Made by a program: the position numbers and the translations under genes
Shown: positions 1 through 7,773 of the stretch, one piece after another
Position numbering within the stretch: the first letter of the stretch is position 1
Layout: every line of letters begins with the position of its first letter
Notes under the pieces: generated by a model
The model's database searches: none
Seen by the model: the letters and a program-made list of their open reading frames with translations, nothing else
What the model was told of the DNA's origin: nothing
From: Burkholderiales bacterium
GTDB taxonomy: Bacteria > Pseudomonadota > Gammaproteobacteria > Burkholderiales > Burkholderiaceae_C
DNA: 40,989 nucleotides
NCBI GenBank assembly: GCA_016213265.1
Contig: JACRBA010000111.1
Location: 1 to 40,989 of the forward strand
Reading direction: 5' to 3'

Positions 1-1182
<1,182 letters not shown>

Positions 1183-1268
1183 GCGGCGATGTGGCGAATG
1201 GTGGGGTGGCGGGCGCGGCGCGCTTGGCATGCCGCAGGGCGCCTCAGAGGGAGCGCGCCGCGCGGTGC

Positions 1269-1329
1269 GCCCCACTTGGGGCCGCGCAGCGCAAATGCAA
1301 GCGCTGCGCCGCGCGGGCCACACGGCCCG
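1269..1329 (-). promoter_or_regulatory. Cluster of three inverted repeats in the secA upstream gap
   Basis: Three consecutive inverted repeats lie between the M23 gene and secA: GCCCC/GGGGC (1269-1282), a perfect 9-bp stem GCGCAGCGC/GCGCTGCGC with an 8-base loop (1284-1309), and CGGGCC/GGCCCG with a 4-base loop (1314-1329). None is followed by a T-run on the minus strand, so they do not look like intrinsic terminators. If transcription starts near the TAAACT box at 1354-1359 they would all be inside the secA leader. A role in secA regulation is inference. Confidence 0.45.
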
Positions 1330-1353
1330 TGGCACCGGGCGCGAAAGCGCGGC

Positions 1354-1359
1354 AGTTTA
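1354..1359 (-). promoter_or_regulatory. Possible -10 box for secA
   Basis: TAAACT on the minus strand is an AT-rich hexamer in the otherwise very GC-rich gap upstream of secA. No convincing -35 lies 16-18 bases upstream. A start here would give a leader of about 165 bases. Weak candidate. Confidence 0.3.
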
Positions 1360-1409
1360 GCACCCGGGGTGGCGCCCACCGGGGGCGGCGCCACGGCGTG
1401 GCCACCCAC

Positions 1410-2384
1410 TCAACGGCGTGCCACGGCGGTGGTGCCGCCGGGCACCGTGTCGCGCTGAGCCAGGAACTTGGCAGGGTTCTGCATCACCCCGTCGACCAGC
1501 ACCTCGAAGTGCAGATGCGGGCCCGTGGATCGCCCGCTGGATCCCACCTCGGCGACGAGCTGACCGCGTTTGACGATGTCGCCCACCTTCACCAGGATGC
1601 GCTGGGTGTGGGCATAGCGCGTGGTCAGGCCGTTGCCATGGTCGATCTCCAGCAGCCGCCCGTACTGGGCGTGCATGTCGGTGGAGATGACGACGCCACC
1701 CGCCGCGGCGCGGATCGGGGTGCCCGGGTCGGCGGAAAAATCGAGCCCGGTGTGCAGCGCGGGCCGGCCGGTGAACGGGTCGCTGCGGAAGCCGAAGCCC
1801 GATCCCACCGGGGCATCCACCGGCGGGCTGCTGGGCACGAGCAGCGACGACAGCCGGTTCTCGAACAGGCGCGACTCGGCCAGCGTGAGCAGGTCGGCGT
1901 GCTGGTCCGCCCAGGTCTCCAGGGCCACCAGCTGGGCCTGCAGCTGCTCGAGGCTGGTGTGACGCAAGGGCACATACGGGCCGCCCTGTCCGGCGCGGGC
2001 GGGGCCGGCGGCCGGCGCGGATGCCGCACGGGCGGAGGGCAGGTCCTCGGGCTTCACGCCCGCCAGGCCGCTGACGCGCTCGCCCACGGCCTCGAGCTCG
2101 ACGATGCGGGCCTGCATTTCGCCCACCTTGCGCGCCATGGCGTCCAGGTTCATCTGCATTACCTGCTCGCGCTGCGCGATCTCGTCGCGCACCACCAGGC
2201 GCACCAGCTGGCTGACCACCGGCCAGCCCTCGCGCGCGGCCTTCAGGAAGATGAAGTGGTACACCGCGCCCGACAGCAGCAGCAGCGCCACCACGGCCAG
2301 GGCGACGGCGGTGCCCATCTGCAGCCGGCTGAAGCTGAGCACACGCGTGCGCGCCAGGCCGCCATGGGTGATCAGGATCTGCAT
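1410..2384 (-). CDS. Membrane-anchored M23 (LytM-type) metallopeptidase
   Basis: This 324-residue protein is a probable periplasmic peptidoglycan endopeptidase or a regulator of amidases. A short cytoplasmic N-terminus (MQILITHGGLARTR) is followed by one membrane helix near residues 23-45, a coiled-coil-like stretch, and a C-terminal M23 domain. That domain has the metal ligands in HTGLDFSADPGTP and HLHFEV. The ATG at 2384 was chosen because GAGGAG lies seven bases upstream and the protein then starts with the usual form for this family. It is transcribed toward secA and is divergent from dciA, with only 18 bases between the two start codons. Function as an active enzyme is inferred from the intact zinc motifs. 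Confidence 0.9.
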   Translation of the reverse strand: MQILITHGGLARTRVLSFSRLQMGTAVALAVVALLLLSGAVYHFIFLKAAREGWPVVSQLVRLVVRDEIAQREQVMQMNLDAMARKVGEMQARIVELEAVGERVSGLAGVKPEDLPSARAASAPAAGPARAGQGGPYVPLRHTSLEQLQAQLVALETWADQHADLLTLAESRLFENRLSSLLVPSSPPVDAPVGSGFGFRSDPFTGRPALHTGLDFSADPGTPIRAAAGGVVISTDMHAQYGRLLEIDHGNGLTTRYAHTQRILVKVGDIVKRGQLVAEVGSSGRSTGPHLHFEVLVDGVMQNPAKFLAQRDTVPGGTTAVARR

Positions 2385-2387
2385 CGA

Positions 2388-2393
2388 TACACT
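2388..2393 (+). promoter_or_regulatory. Possible -10 box for dciA, overlapping the M23 ribosome-binding site
   Basis: TACACT on the plus strand lies nine bases before the dciA ATG. The next bases, read on the minus strand, form the GAGGAG ribosome-binding site of the M23 gene. Transcription from this box would begin only a few bases before the dciA start codon. No -35 is evident. Candidate only. Confidence 0.3.
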
Positions 2394-2402
2394 CCTCGGA
2401 CG

Positions 2403-2732
2403 ATGTCTGCCCCCTCGCCGCCCCGCCCGCCAGGGCCGGCCACGCGCCCGATCCACGAGGCACTGTCGGCCAACTCGACCCTGGCCGATTTGCTCCAACG
2501 CATGCAGGAAGCGCAGGCCCGCCTGGCCAGCGTGCGACAGGCCCTGCCGGCGGCGCTGAGGCCGCACGTGCGAACGGGCGTGCTGGACGACACGGGATGG
2601 AACCTCGTCGTGCCCAACGGCGCCGTGGCCGCCAAGCTGCGCCAATGCCTGCCCCAGATCGAGCAGGCGCTGGCCGACGAAGGGTGGAAGCCTACTGCAG
2701 TCCGGGTCAAGGTTCAATCGGACCGGACGTAA
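2403..2732 (+). CDS. dciA: DciA-like (DUF721) replicative helicase loader
   Basis: This 109-residue protein belongs to the DUF721 family. DciA is the ancestral bacterial factor that loads the DnaB helicase in bacteria lacking DnaC or DnaI. The middle (QALPAALRPHVRTGVLDD) and the following segment (WNLVVPNGAVAAKLRQCLP) fit the small KH-like fold of the family. The position next to the M23 peptidase and secA is the usual proteobacterial context. The ATG at 2403 is the only good start in frame after the divergent M23 start; no Shine-Dalgarno sequence is seen. The protein is somewhat short, and the proline-rich first 20 residues are probably flexible. Confidence 0.82.
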   Translation: MSAPSPPRPPGPATRPIHEALSANSTLADLLQRMQEAQARLASVRQALPAALRPHVRTGVLDDTGWNLVVPNGAVAAKLRQCLPQIEQALADEGWKPTAVRVKVQSDRT

Positions 2733-2746
2733 GCGTCGGTGAGGGT

Positions 2747-2822
2747 TGGTGCCGGCTATCCGAATCGAACGGATGACCTACCGCTTACAAGGCGGTTGCT
2801 CTACCAGCTGAGCTAAGCCGGC
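2747..2822 (-). tRNA. tRNA-Thr (anticodon TGT)
   Basis: The minus strand folds as a complete 76-base tRNA. It has acceptor stem GCCGGCT paired with AGCCGGC, D-arm GCTCAGCTGGTAGAGC, anticodon loop CTTGTAA flanked by ACCGC/GCGGT, T-arm with GTTCGATTC, and an encoded CCA end at 2747-2749. Anticodon TGT reads ACA threonine codons. It lies downstream of sspB on the same strand. No integrase or attachment-site duplication is seen nearby. Confidence 0.97.
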
Positions 2823-2857
2823 CGGGCTGCGGCACCTGTTCGGCGCGCAGCGAACAC

Positions 2858-2863
2858 ATTCTA
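2858..2863 (-). promoter_or_regulatory. Possible -10 box for tRNA-Thr
   Basis: TAGAAT on the minus strand lies 35 bases upstream of the mature tRNA 5' end. The expected -35 region is pure GC and does not match a consensus. The gene could equally be transcribed from sspA-sspB. Confidence 0.35.
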
Positions 2864-2892
2864 GGCGGCGGGTGCGGTGCGCCGCCGTGGGG

Positions 2893-3471
2893 TCACTTCA
2901 CCCGCTTCAGGGCGGGGCGAGGCGTCGGCGGCGGCTCGTCGTCCCCGGGAGCGTCGGCCTCGGCGGCGCCGGGCGCGGCAGCGGCGCCCTCCTCGGCGGT
3001 GCCGGGCACCGTCGCATCGCGGTCGTCGTCCACGCTGGCCAGGCGCAGGCAGCGGCCGCCGCGTGGGGCAGGCGCTTCCGCGGCGGGAGCGGCCGTCCCG
3101 GTGGCCGCCCCGTCGGTGTCGGCCTGGGGCATGGGGAACGCCATGCCCTGCCCGTTTTCACGCGCGTAGATGGCCACCACATGGTCCACGGGCACGATGA
3201 TCTCGCGCGCCACGCCGCCGAAGCGCGCCTTGAACTCGATGAAGTCGTTGCCCAGCTTCAGGCTCGAGGGGGCTTCGAACCCGACGTTGAGCACGATCTC
3301 GTGGTTCTTCACGTACTCCATGGGCACCTGCACGGTGCCGTCCACATGCACCGCCAGGTACGGCGTGAAACCGTTGTCCGTGCACCAGTCGTGCAGCGCA
3401 CGGATGAGGTACGGACGGGTCGACGTGCCCTGGTTGTCGGGCGACGCGGGCGGCGGAGGCGTGGCATTCAT
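2893..3471 (-). CDS. sspB: ClpXP protease specificity-enhancing factor SspB
   Basis: SspB binds ssrA-tagged proteins and hands them to the ClpXP protease. The 192-residue product starts with a proline-rich leader, then the folded dimer domain (RPYLIRALHDWCTDNGFTPY ... VPMEYVKNHEIVLNVGF ... FGGVAREIIVPVDHVVAIYA, about residues 19-125). A long Ala/Pro/Glu-rich linker follows and ends in RPALKRVK, the short tail that docks on the ClpX zinc-binding domain in known SspB proteins. It sits 25 bases downstream of sspA, the usual sspAB pair. Both the substrate-binding domain and the ClpX tail are intact, so it should be functional. Confidence 0.96.
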   Translation of the reverse strand: MNATPPPPASPDNQGTSTRPYLIRALHDWCTDNGFTPYLAVHVDGTVQVPMEYVKNHEIVLNVGFEAPSSLKLGNDFIEFKARFGGVAREIIVPVDHVVAIYARENGQGMAFPMPQADTDGAATGTAAPAAEAPAPRGGRCLRLASVDDDRDATVPGTAEEGAAAAPGAAEADAPGDDEPPPTPRPALKRVK

Positions 3472-3496
3472 GGCAGCAGGCCAGCGGGGGGCCGAG

Positions 3497-4108
3497 TTAC
3501 TTGCGCATCACCTTCTCGGACGGCGTCAGCGCCTCGATGTAGGCCGGGCGCGAGAAGATGCGCTCGGCGTACTTCAGCAGCGGCGCCGCGTTCTTCGACA
3601 GGTCGATGCCGTAGTAGTCCAGGCGCCACAGCAGCGGGGCGATGGCCACGTCCAGCATGGAGAAGTCGTCGCCCAGCATGAACTTGTTCTTCAGGAAGAT
3701 GGGCGCCAGCTGGGTGAGGCGGTCGCGGATCTGCGAGCGCGCCTTCTCCAGCTGCTTGTCCGTGGCCTTGATGCCGCGGCCTTCCAGGATGTTCACGTTG
3801 GCGAACAGTTCCTTCTCGAAGTTGAAGAGGAACAGGCGCACACGCGCACGGGCCACCGGGTCGCCGGGCATCAGCTGCGGGTGCGGGAAGCGCTCGTCGA
3901 TGTACTCGTTGATGATGTGCGACTCATACAGGATGAGGTCGCGCTCGACGAGGATGGGCACCTCGTTGTACGGGTTCATCAGCGCGATGTCTTCCGGCTT
4001 GGCGAAAAGGTCGACGTCGCGGATCTCGAAGTCCATGCCCTTTTCGAACAGCACGAAGCGGCAGCGGTGCGAGTAGGGACAGGTGGTTCCGGAGTAAAGC
4101 ACCATCAT
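3497..4108 (-). CDS. sspA: Stringent starvation protein A (GST-fold, RNA polymerase-associated)
   Basis: SspA is a glutathione-S-transferase-like protein that binds RNA polymerase and affects stress and stationary-phase transcription. The 203-residue sequence has the thioredoxin-like N-terminal half (MMVLYSGTTCPYSHRCRFVL, then NPYNEVPILVERDLILYES) and the helical C-terminal GST half. Two ATG codons stand at the start; AGGAG seven bases upstream supports 4108. It follows the petABC terminator and is cotranscribed with sspB. A 17-bp inverted repeat lies in its upstream gap. Confidence 0.95.
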   Translation of the reverse strand: MMVLYSGTTCPYSHRCRFVLFEKGMDFEIRDVDLFAKPEDIALMNPYNEVPILVERDLILYESHIINEYIDERFPHPQLMPGDPVARARVRLFLFNFEKELFANVNILEGRGIKATDKQLEKARSQIRDRLTQLAPIFLKNKFMLGDDFSMLDVAIAPLLWRLDYYGIDLSKNAAPLLKYAERIFSRPAYIEALTPSEKVMRK

Positions 4109-4140
4109 GGCGGGCTCCTGCAGCTAGGGCGTTTCGAACG

Positions 4141-4157
4141 ATTGCCGGATCGGCAAT
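4141..4157. repeat. Inverted repeat upstream of sspA
   Basis: ATTGCCG-GAT-CGGCAAT is a perfect 7-bp inverted repeat with a 3-base centre. It lies 32 bases upstream of the sspA start and just past the petC terminator. It could be an operator for sspA or a second hairpin of the termination region; the sequence does not decide. Confidence 0.5.
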
Positions 4158-4163
4158 AAAGGC

Positions 4164-4197
4164 AAAACGCAGTGGCGCCGATCAGGCGCGCACTGCG
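4164..4197 (-). terminator. Intrinsic terminator of the petABC operon
   Basis: On the minus strand the sequence reads CGCAGTG-C-GCGCC, loop TGATC, GGCGCCACTGCG, then TTTT. This is a 12-bp stem with one bulged base followed by a short T-run, 46 bases past the petC stop codon. It separates petABC from sspA-sspB. Confidence 0.75.
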
Positions 4198-4243
4198 CAT
4201 CGAGGCCCGGCCGGCGCCTTCGGCGCCCGGCCGGACATGGGCA

Positions 4244-5014
4244 TCACTTCACGTCTTTCCAGTAGGCGGCGTTCAGGCGCCACGCGAAGACGGTGAACAC
4301 GCCAAGGAAGATCAGCACCCAGACGCCCAGGCGGACGCGCTGGCCCTGTGCCGGCTCGCCCATCCAGGTGAGGAAGGCAACGAGATCGGCCACGGTGTTG
4401 TCGTACTCGGCCTTGCTCATGGTGCCGGGCGTGACCTGCTCGAAACCCTTGAAGTGGTGCACCTTCTTGGTGGCATCGTGCGGGTCGGGCAGCTCTTCGT
4501 ACACGGCACGCTGCTGGCCCTGCCACTGCCACAGCACGTGCGGCATGGCCACGCTGGGGAAGGCCAGGTTGTTCCAGCCGGTGGCGGTGGACTCGTCGCG
4601 GTAGTAGGTGCGCAGGTAGGTGTAGAGGTAGTCCGCACCCGTGCCGCCGGCCCCCGCACGCGAGCGCGCGATCACCGACAGGTCGGGCGGCGCGGCGCCG
4701 AACCACTCCTTGCCCTGCTTGGCGTTGAGCGCCACCTGCATGGTCTCGCCGACCTTCTCGGCGCTGAACATCAGGTTGTCGCGGATCTGCTCGTCGGTCA
4801 GGCCGATGTCGCGCATCCGGTTGTAGCGCACCATGGAGGCGCCATGGCAGTTCAGGCAGTAGTTGACGAACACCTTGGCGCCGTTCTGAAGCGCGGCCAT
4901 GTCGGTCAGGCGCTCGGTGGGGAACTTGTCCCAGGCGACGCCGCCGCCAGCGGCATGGGCGCCGCCGACGAGACACAGGGCGGCGATCCAGCCGGCAATG
5001 AGTTTCTTCATCAT
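4244..5014 (-). CDS. petC: Ubiquinol-cytochrome c reductase, cytochrome c1 subunit
   Basis: Cytochrome c1 carries electrons from the Rieske protein to soluble cytochrome c in the bc1 complex. The 256-residue precursor has a signal peptide (MMKKLIAGWIAALCLVGGAHA), the haem attachment motif CLNCH at residues 53-57, and a methionine-containing AMPHVLW segment that probably supplies the second haem ligand. A C-terminal membrane anchor follows (VWVLIFLGVFTVFAW), ending in KDVK. GGAG eight bases before the ATG at 5014 supports this start. It is the last gene of petABC, 22 bases after petB. Confidence 0.97.
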   Translation of the reverse strand: MMKKLIAGWIAALCLVGGAHAAGGGVAWDKFPTERLTDMAALQNGAKVFVNYCLNCHGASMVRYNRMRDIGLTDEQIRDNLMFSAEKVGETMQVALNAKQGKEWFGAAPPDLSVIARSRAGAGGTGADYLYTYLRTYYRDESTATGWNNLAFPSVAMPHVLWQWQGQQRAVYEELPDPHDATKKVHHFKGFEQVTPGTMSKAEYDNTVADLVAFLTWMGEPAQGQRVRLGVWVLIFLGVFTVFAWRLNAAYWKDVK

Positions 5015-5036
5015 GTTGGTTTCTCCGGCCGGGCGA

Positions 5037-6464
5037 TCAGTGCGGATGGAAGGTCACGCGCTCGGGCACGGGCTTGAAGGTGCCGAGCTGGCTCCACCAG
5101 GGCATCAGCAGGAAGAAGCCGAAGTAGAACAGGGTGCCCACCTGCGAGACGATCGTGAAGATCTCCGACGGCGGCTGGATGCCCAGGTAGCCGAGCACCA
5201 GGAAGAACACGACGAAGACGCCATACACCACGCTGTGCCAGCGGGGACGGTAGCGGATCGACTTGACCGGGCTGTGATCGAGCCAGGGCAGGAAGAACAG
5301 GATGATGACCGCGCCGCCCATCACCACCACGCCCCAGAACTTGGCGTCGAAGATGTTCAGCAGGGCGATGGCCACCGCCGAGCCCACCAGCACCGCGAGC
5401 TTGCCGCGGCCGCCGAAGCGGCCACGCAGCACGGCGAGCACCGCCGCGGCGGCGATGACCACGCTCAGCACCTTGATCATGTCGTCGGTGGTGGCGCGCA
5501 GCATCGAGTAGAACGGCGTGAAGTACCACACCGGCGCGATGTGCGGCGGCGTCTTCAGCGGGTCGGCGGGGATGAAGTTGTTGTACTCGAGGAAGTAGCC
5601 GCCCAGCTCCGGCGCGAAGAACACGATGGCGCAGAAGACCATCAGGAACACGCCCACGCCCATCAGGTCGTGCACCGAGTAGTACGGGTGGAACGGGATG
5701 CCGTCGAGCGGGATGCCGGTCTTGGGGTCCTTGGTGGCCTTGATCTCGACGCCATCGGGGTTGTTCGAGCCCACGTCGTGCAGCGCCAGCAGGTGCGCCA
5801 CCACCAGGCCGATGAGCACCAGCGGCACGGCGATCACGTGGAAGCTGAAGAAGCGGTTCAGCGTGGCGTCACCCACCACGAAGTCGCCGCGGATCAGCAG
5901 GGCCAGGTCCGGGCCGACGAAGGGCACGGCGGCGAACAGGTTCACGATCACCTGCGCGCCCCAGTAGCTCATCTGGCCCCAGGGCAGCAGGTAGCCCATG
6001 AAGGCCTCGGCCATCAGGCACAGGAAGATGGCGCAGCCGAAGATCCAGACCAGCTCGCGCGGCTTGCGGTACGAGCCGTACATGAGGCCGCGGAACATGT
6101 GCAGGTACACCACCACGAAGAACGCCGAGGCGCCCGTGGAGTGCATGTAGCGGATGAGCCAGCCCCAGGGCACATCACGCATGATGTACTCGACGCTGGC
6201 GAAGGCCACGGGCACGCCGGCCGCGTTGAGCGACGCGTCGGGCTTGTAGTGCATGACCAGGAAGATGCCGGTCACGATCTGGATCACCAGCACCAGCAGG
6301 GCCAGCGAGCCGAAGAAGTACCAGAAGTTGAAGTTCTTCGGAGCGTAGTACTCCGACATGTGCTTCTTGTACTCGTCGAAGGCCGTGGGGAAGCGGTTTT
6401 CCAGCCAGATCGAGAGCTTCTGCGACGCGGGCGCACCCGCCGGCGCGACTTTGAATTCAGCCAT
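5037..6464 (-). CDS. petB: Ubiquinol-cytochrome c reductase, cytochrome b subunit
   Basis: Cytochrome b is the membrane core of the bc1 complex and holds two b haems plus the quinol oxidation and quinone reduction sites. The 475-residue product is full length. Haem ligands are His108 and His122 in one helix and His209 and His224 in another. The second pair has 14 residues between the histidines, as in cytochrome b6, rather than the 13 of mitochondrial cytochrome b. The Qo motif normally written PEWY reads PVWY (residues 311-314). The C-terminal half has several further membrane helices. The gene follows petA by 30 bases, and AAAGG precedes its ATG. Confidence 0.98.
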   Translation of the reverse strand: MAEFKVAPAGAPASQKLSIWLENRFPTAFDEYKKHMSEYYAPKNFNFWYFFGSLALLVLVIQIVTGIFLVMHYKPDASLNAAGVPVAFASVEYIMRDVPWGWLIRYMHSTGASAFFVVVYLHMFRGLMYGSYRKPRELVWIFGCAIFLCLMAEAFMGYLLPWGQMSYWGAQVIVNLFAAVPFVGPDLALLIRGDFVVGDATLNRFFSFHVIAVPLVLIGLVVAHLLALHDVGSNNPDGVEIKATKDPKTGIPLDGIPFHPYYSVHDLMGVGVFLMVFCAIVFFAPELGGYFLEYNNFIPADPLKTPPHIAPVWYFTPFYSMLRATTDDMIKVLSVVIAAAAVLAVLRGRFGGRGKLAVLVGSAVAIALLNIFDAKFWGVVVMGGAVIILFFLPWLDHSPVKSIRYRPRWHSVVYGVFVVFFLVLGYLGIQPPSEIFTIVSQVGTLFYFGFFLLMPWWSQLGTFKPVPERVTFHPH

Positions 6465-6494
6465 GGTTGCCTTTCGTGGGTCTTGTGGCGGGCG

Positions 6495-7091
6495 TCAGGC
6501 CTTCTTGTCCTCGCCGATCAGCAGCTTGGCGTCGGACAGGTACATGTGCGGCGGCACCTCGAGGTTGTCGGGCGCGGGCTTGTTCTTGAAGACGCGGCCG
6601 GCCATGTCGAAGGTGGACCCATGGCAGGGGCACAGGAAGCCGCCCTTCCAGTCGTCGGGCAGCGAAGGCTGGGCGCCGGTGGCGAACTTGTCGGACGGCG
6701 AGCAGCCCAGGTGCGAGCAGATGCCCACCGCCACGAAGTACTCGGGCTTGATGGAGCGGTGCGTGTTCAGCGCGTACTCGGGGGTCGGGTAGGCCTTGCG
6801 CTTGGACTCCGGGTCGGCCAGCTGGCCGTCGAGCGTCTTGAGGGCCTCGACCTGTTCGGGCGTGCGGCGCACGATCCACACCGGCTTGCCGCGCCATTCC
6901 ACGGTCAGCTTCTCGCCCGGCTTCAGGGCGCTGATGTCCACCTCCACCGGGGCGCCGGCCGCCTTGGCGCGCTCCGACGGGGCAAAGGTGCTGACAAAGG
7001 GCACGGCTGCCGCCACGCCACCCACGGCACCTGCGCAACCCGTGGTGATCAGCCACGTGCGCTTGCCTTGGTCCACCGCGTTATCACTCAT
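6495..7091 (-). CDS. petA: Ubiquinol-cytochrome c reductase, Rieske iron-sulfur subunit
   Basis: The Rieske protein takes the first electron from quinol and passes it to cytochrome c1. The 198-residue protein has an N-terminal membrane anchor (TWLITTGCAGAVGGVAAAVP) preceded by a lysine-arginine pair in place of the usual twin arginine. Both 2Fe-2S boxes are present: CSHLGC (Cys125, His127, Cys130) and CPCHGS (Cys154, Cys156, His157). Cluster ligands and the disulfide pair are therefore complete. AAGGA upstream of the ATG at 7091 fixes the start. It is first in the petABC operon and diverges from mscL. Such anchors are usually inserted by Tat, whose genes lie 3.7 kb away. Confidence 0.97.
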   Translation of the reverse strand: MSDNAVDQGKRTWLITTGCAGAVGGVAAAVPFVSTFAPSERAKAAGAPVEVDISALKPGEKLTVEWRGKPVWIVRRTPEQVEALKTLDGQLADPESKRKAYPTPEYALNTHRSIKPEYFVAVGICSHLGCSPSDKFATGAQPSLPDDWKGGFLCPCHGSTFDMAGRVFKNKPAPDNLEVPPHMYLSDAKLLIGEDKKA

Positions 7092-7172
7092 GGAGGTCCT
7101 TCTTTGAGCTCTTGCAAGTCTGGCGGGGGCTTTCGGATCGAGCACGGCAGGTCCGGCCCCGGGCAATCGGGC

Positions 7173-7178
7173 ATTTTA
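7173..7178 (-). promoter_or_regulatory. Possible -10 box for petABC
   Basis: TAAAAT (context GGCTAAAATGCC) on the minus strand stands alone as an AT-rich island about 80 bases upstream of petA. The -35 region is not recognisable. It is the best candidate in the 238-base divergent gap between petA and mscL. Confidence 0.45.
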
Positions 7179-7216
7179 GCCGACGAAACTACCGATCCTG
7201 CCTTACATGCGGGCCA

Positions 7217-7237
7217 CGGTGCACGTTGCCTGCACCG
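7217..7237. repeat. Inverted repeat next to the mscL -35 element
   Basis: CGGTGCA-N7-TGCACCG is a perfect 7-bp inverted repeat that ends three bases before the TTGACA of the mscL promoter. The position is typical of an activator or repressor site. No factor can be named from the sequence. Confidence 0.55.
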
Positions 7238-7240
7238 AAA

Positions 7241-7268
7241 TTGACATCACCCCGTCAGTGGCCATACT
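7241..7268 (+). promoter_or_regulatory. Sigma-70-type promoter of mscL
   Basis: A consensus -35 TTGACA (7241-7246) is followed after 16 bases by CATACT (7263-7268). This is the best-matching -35 of the window and faces mscL, leaving a leader of about 55 bases. Confidence 0.65.
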
Positions 7269-7329
7269 GCGCGCGGGCGGCATGGCAGCCGTGCCGCCAC
7301 CCACACGCACACACCACAAGGAGAGAGTC

Positions 7330-7755
7330 ATGGGGTTCGCGACCGAGTTCAAGGAATTCGCGATGAAGGGCAACGTCATCGACCTGGCGGTCGGTGTCAT
7401 CATCGGCGGCGCCTTCGGCAAGATCGTCGATTCGATGGTGGCCGACGTCATCATGCCGTTCGTCGGAATGATCTTCGGCGGGCTCGACTTCTCCAACTAC
7501 TTCATCCCGCTTGCCGGCCAGACGGCCACCACGCTGGCCGAGGCGAAGAAGGCGGGCGCCGTGTTCGCCTACGGCAGCTTCATCACCGTGGCGCTCAACT
7601 TCCTCATCCTCGCGTTCATCATCTTCATGATGGTGCGCCAGATCAACCGCCTCAAGCGCCGCCAGGAGGCGCCTGCCGCGCCGGCCGCCCCGGAGCCGAC
7701 GCCCGAGGACGTGCTGCTGCTGCGCGAGATCCGCGACTCGCTGCGCACGCGCTGA
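7330..7755 (+). CDS. mscL: Large-conductance mechanosensitive channel MscL
   Basis: MscL opens a wide pore under membrane tension and protects cells from hypo-osmotic shock. The 141-residue protein has the amphipathic N-terminal helix ([19 protein letters not shown]), TM1 rich in Gly/Ala ([19 protein letters not shown]), a periplasmic loop, TM2 ([18 protein letters not shown]), and a charged C-terminal helix ending in [10 protein letters not shown]. Length and order are normal. AAGGAGAG upstream of the ATG at 7330 is a good ribosome-binding site. It stands alone, divergent from petABC and convergent with the pdxA-like gene. Confidence 0.97.
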   Translation: MGFATEFKEFAMKGNVIDLAVGVIIGGAFGKIVDSMVADVIMPFVGMIFGGLDFSNYFIPLAGQTATTLAEAKKAGAVFAYGSFITVALNFLILAFIIFMMVRQINRLKRRQEAPAAPAAPEPTPEDVLLLREIRDSLRTR

Positions 7756-7773
7756 CCGCGAGGCGCCCGGCGC

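Noticed and set aside
2747..2822. tRNA-Thr as an integration site for a mobile element
   Set aside because: No integrase, no repeated tRNA end and no change in gene type nearby.
4202..4233. GC-rich inverted repeat CCGGCCGGCGCC around TTC after petC
   Set aside because: It lacks a T-run; the better terminator lies at 4164-4197.
4899..7244. A 781-codon open frame on the plus strand opposite petABC
   Set aside because: It mirrors the cytochrome b and Rieske genes codon for codon, is rich in His, Val, Arg and Gln, and has no recognisable domain. Long antisense frames are expected at this G+C content.
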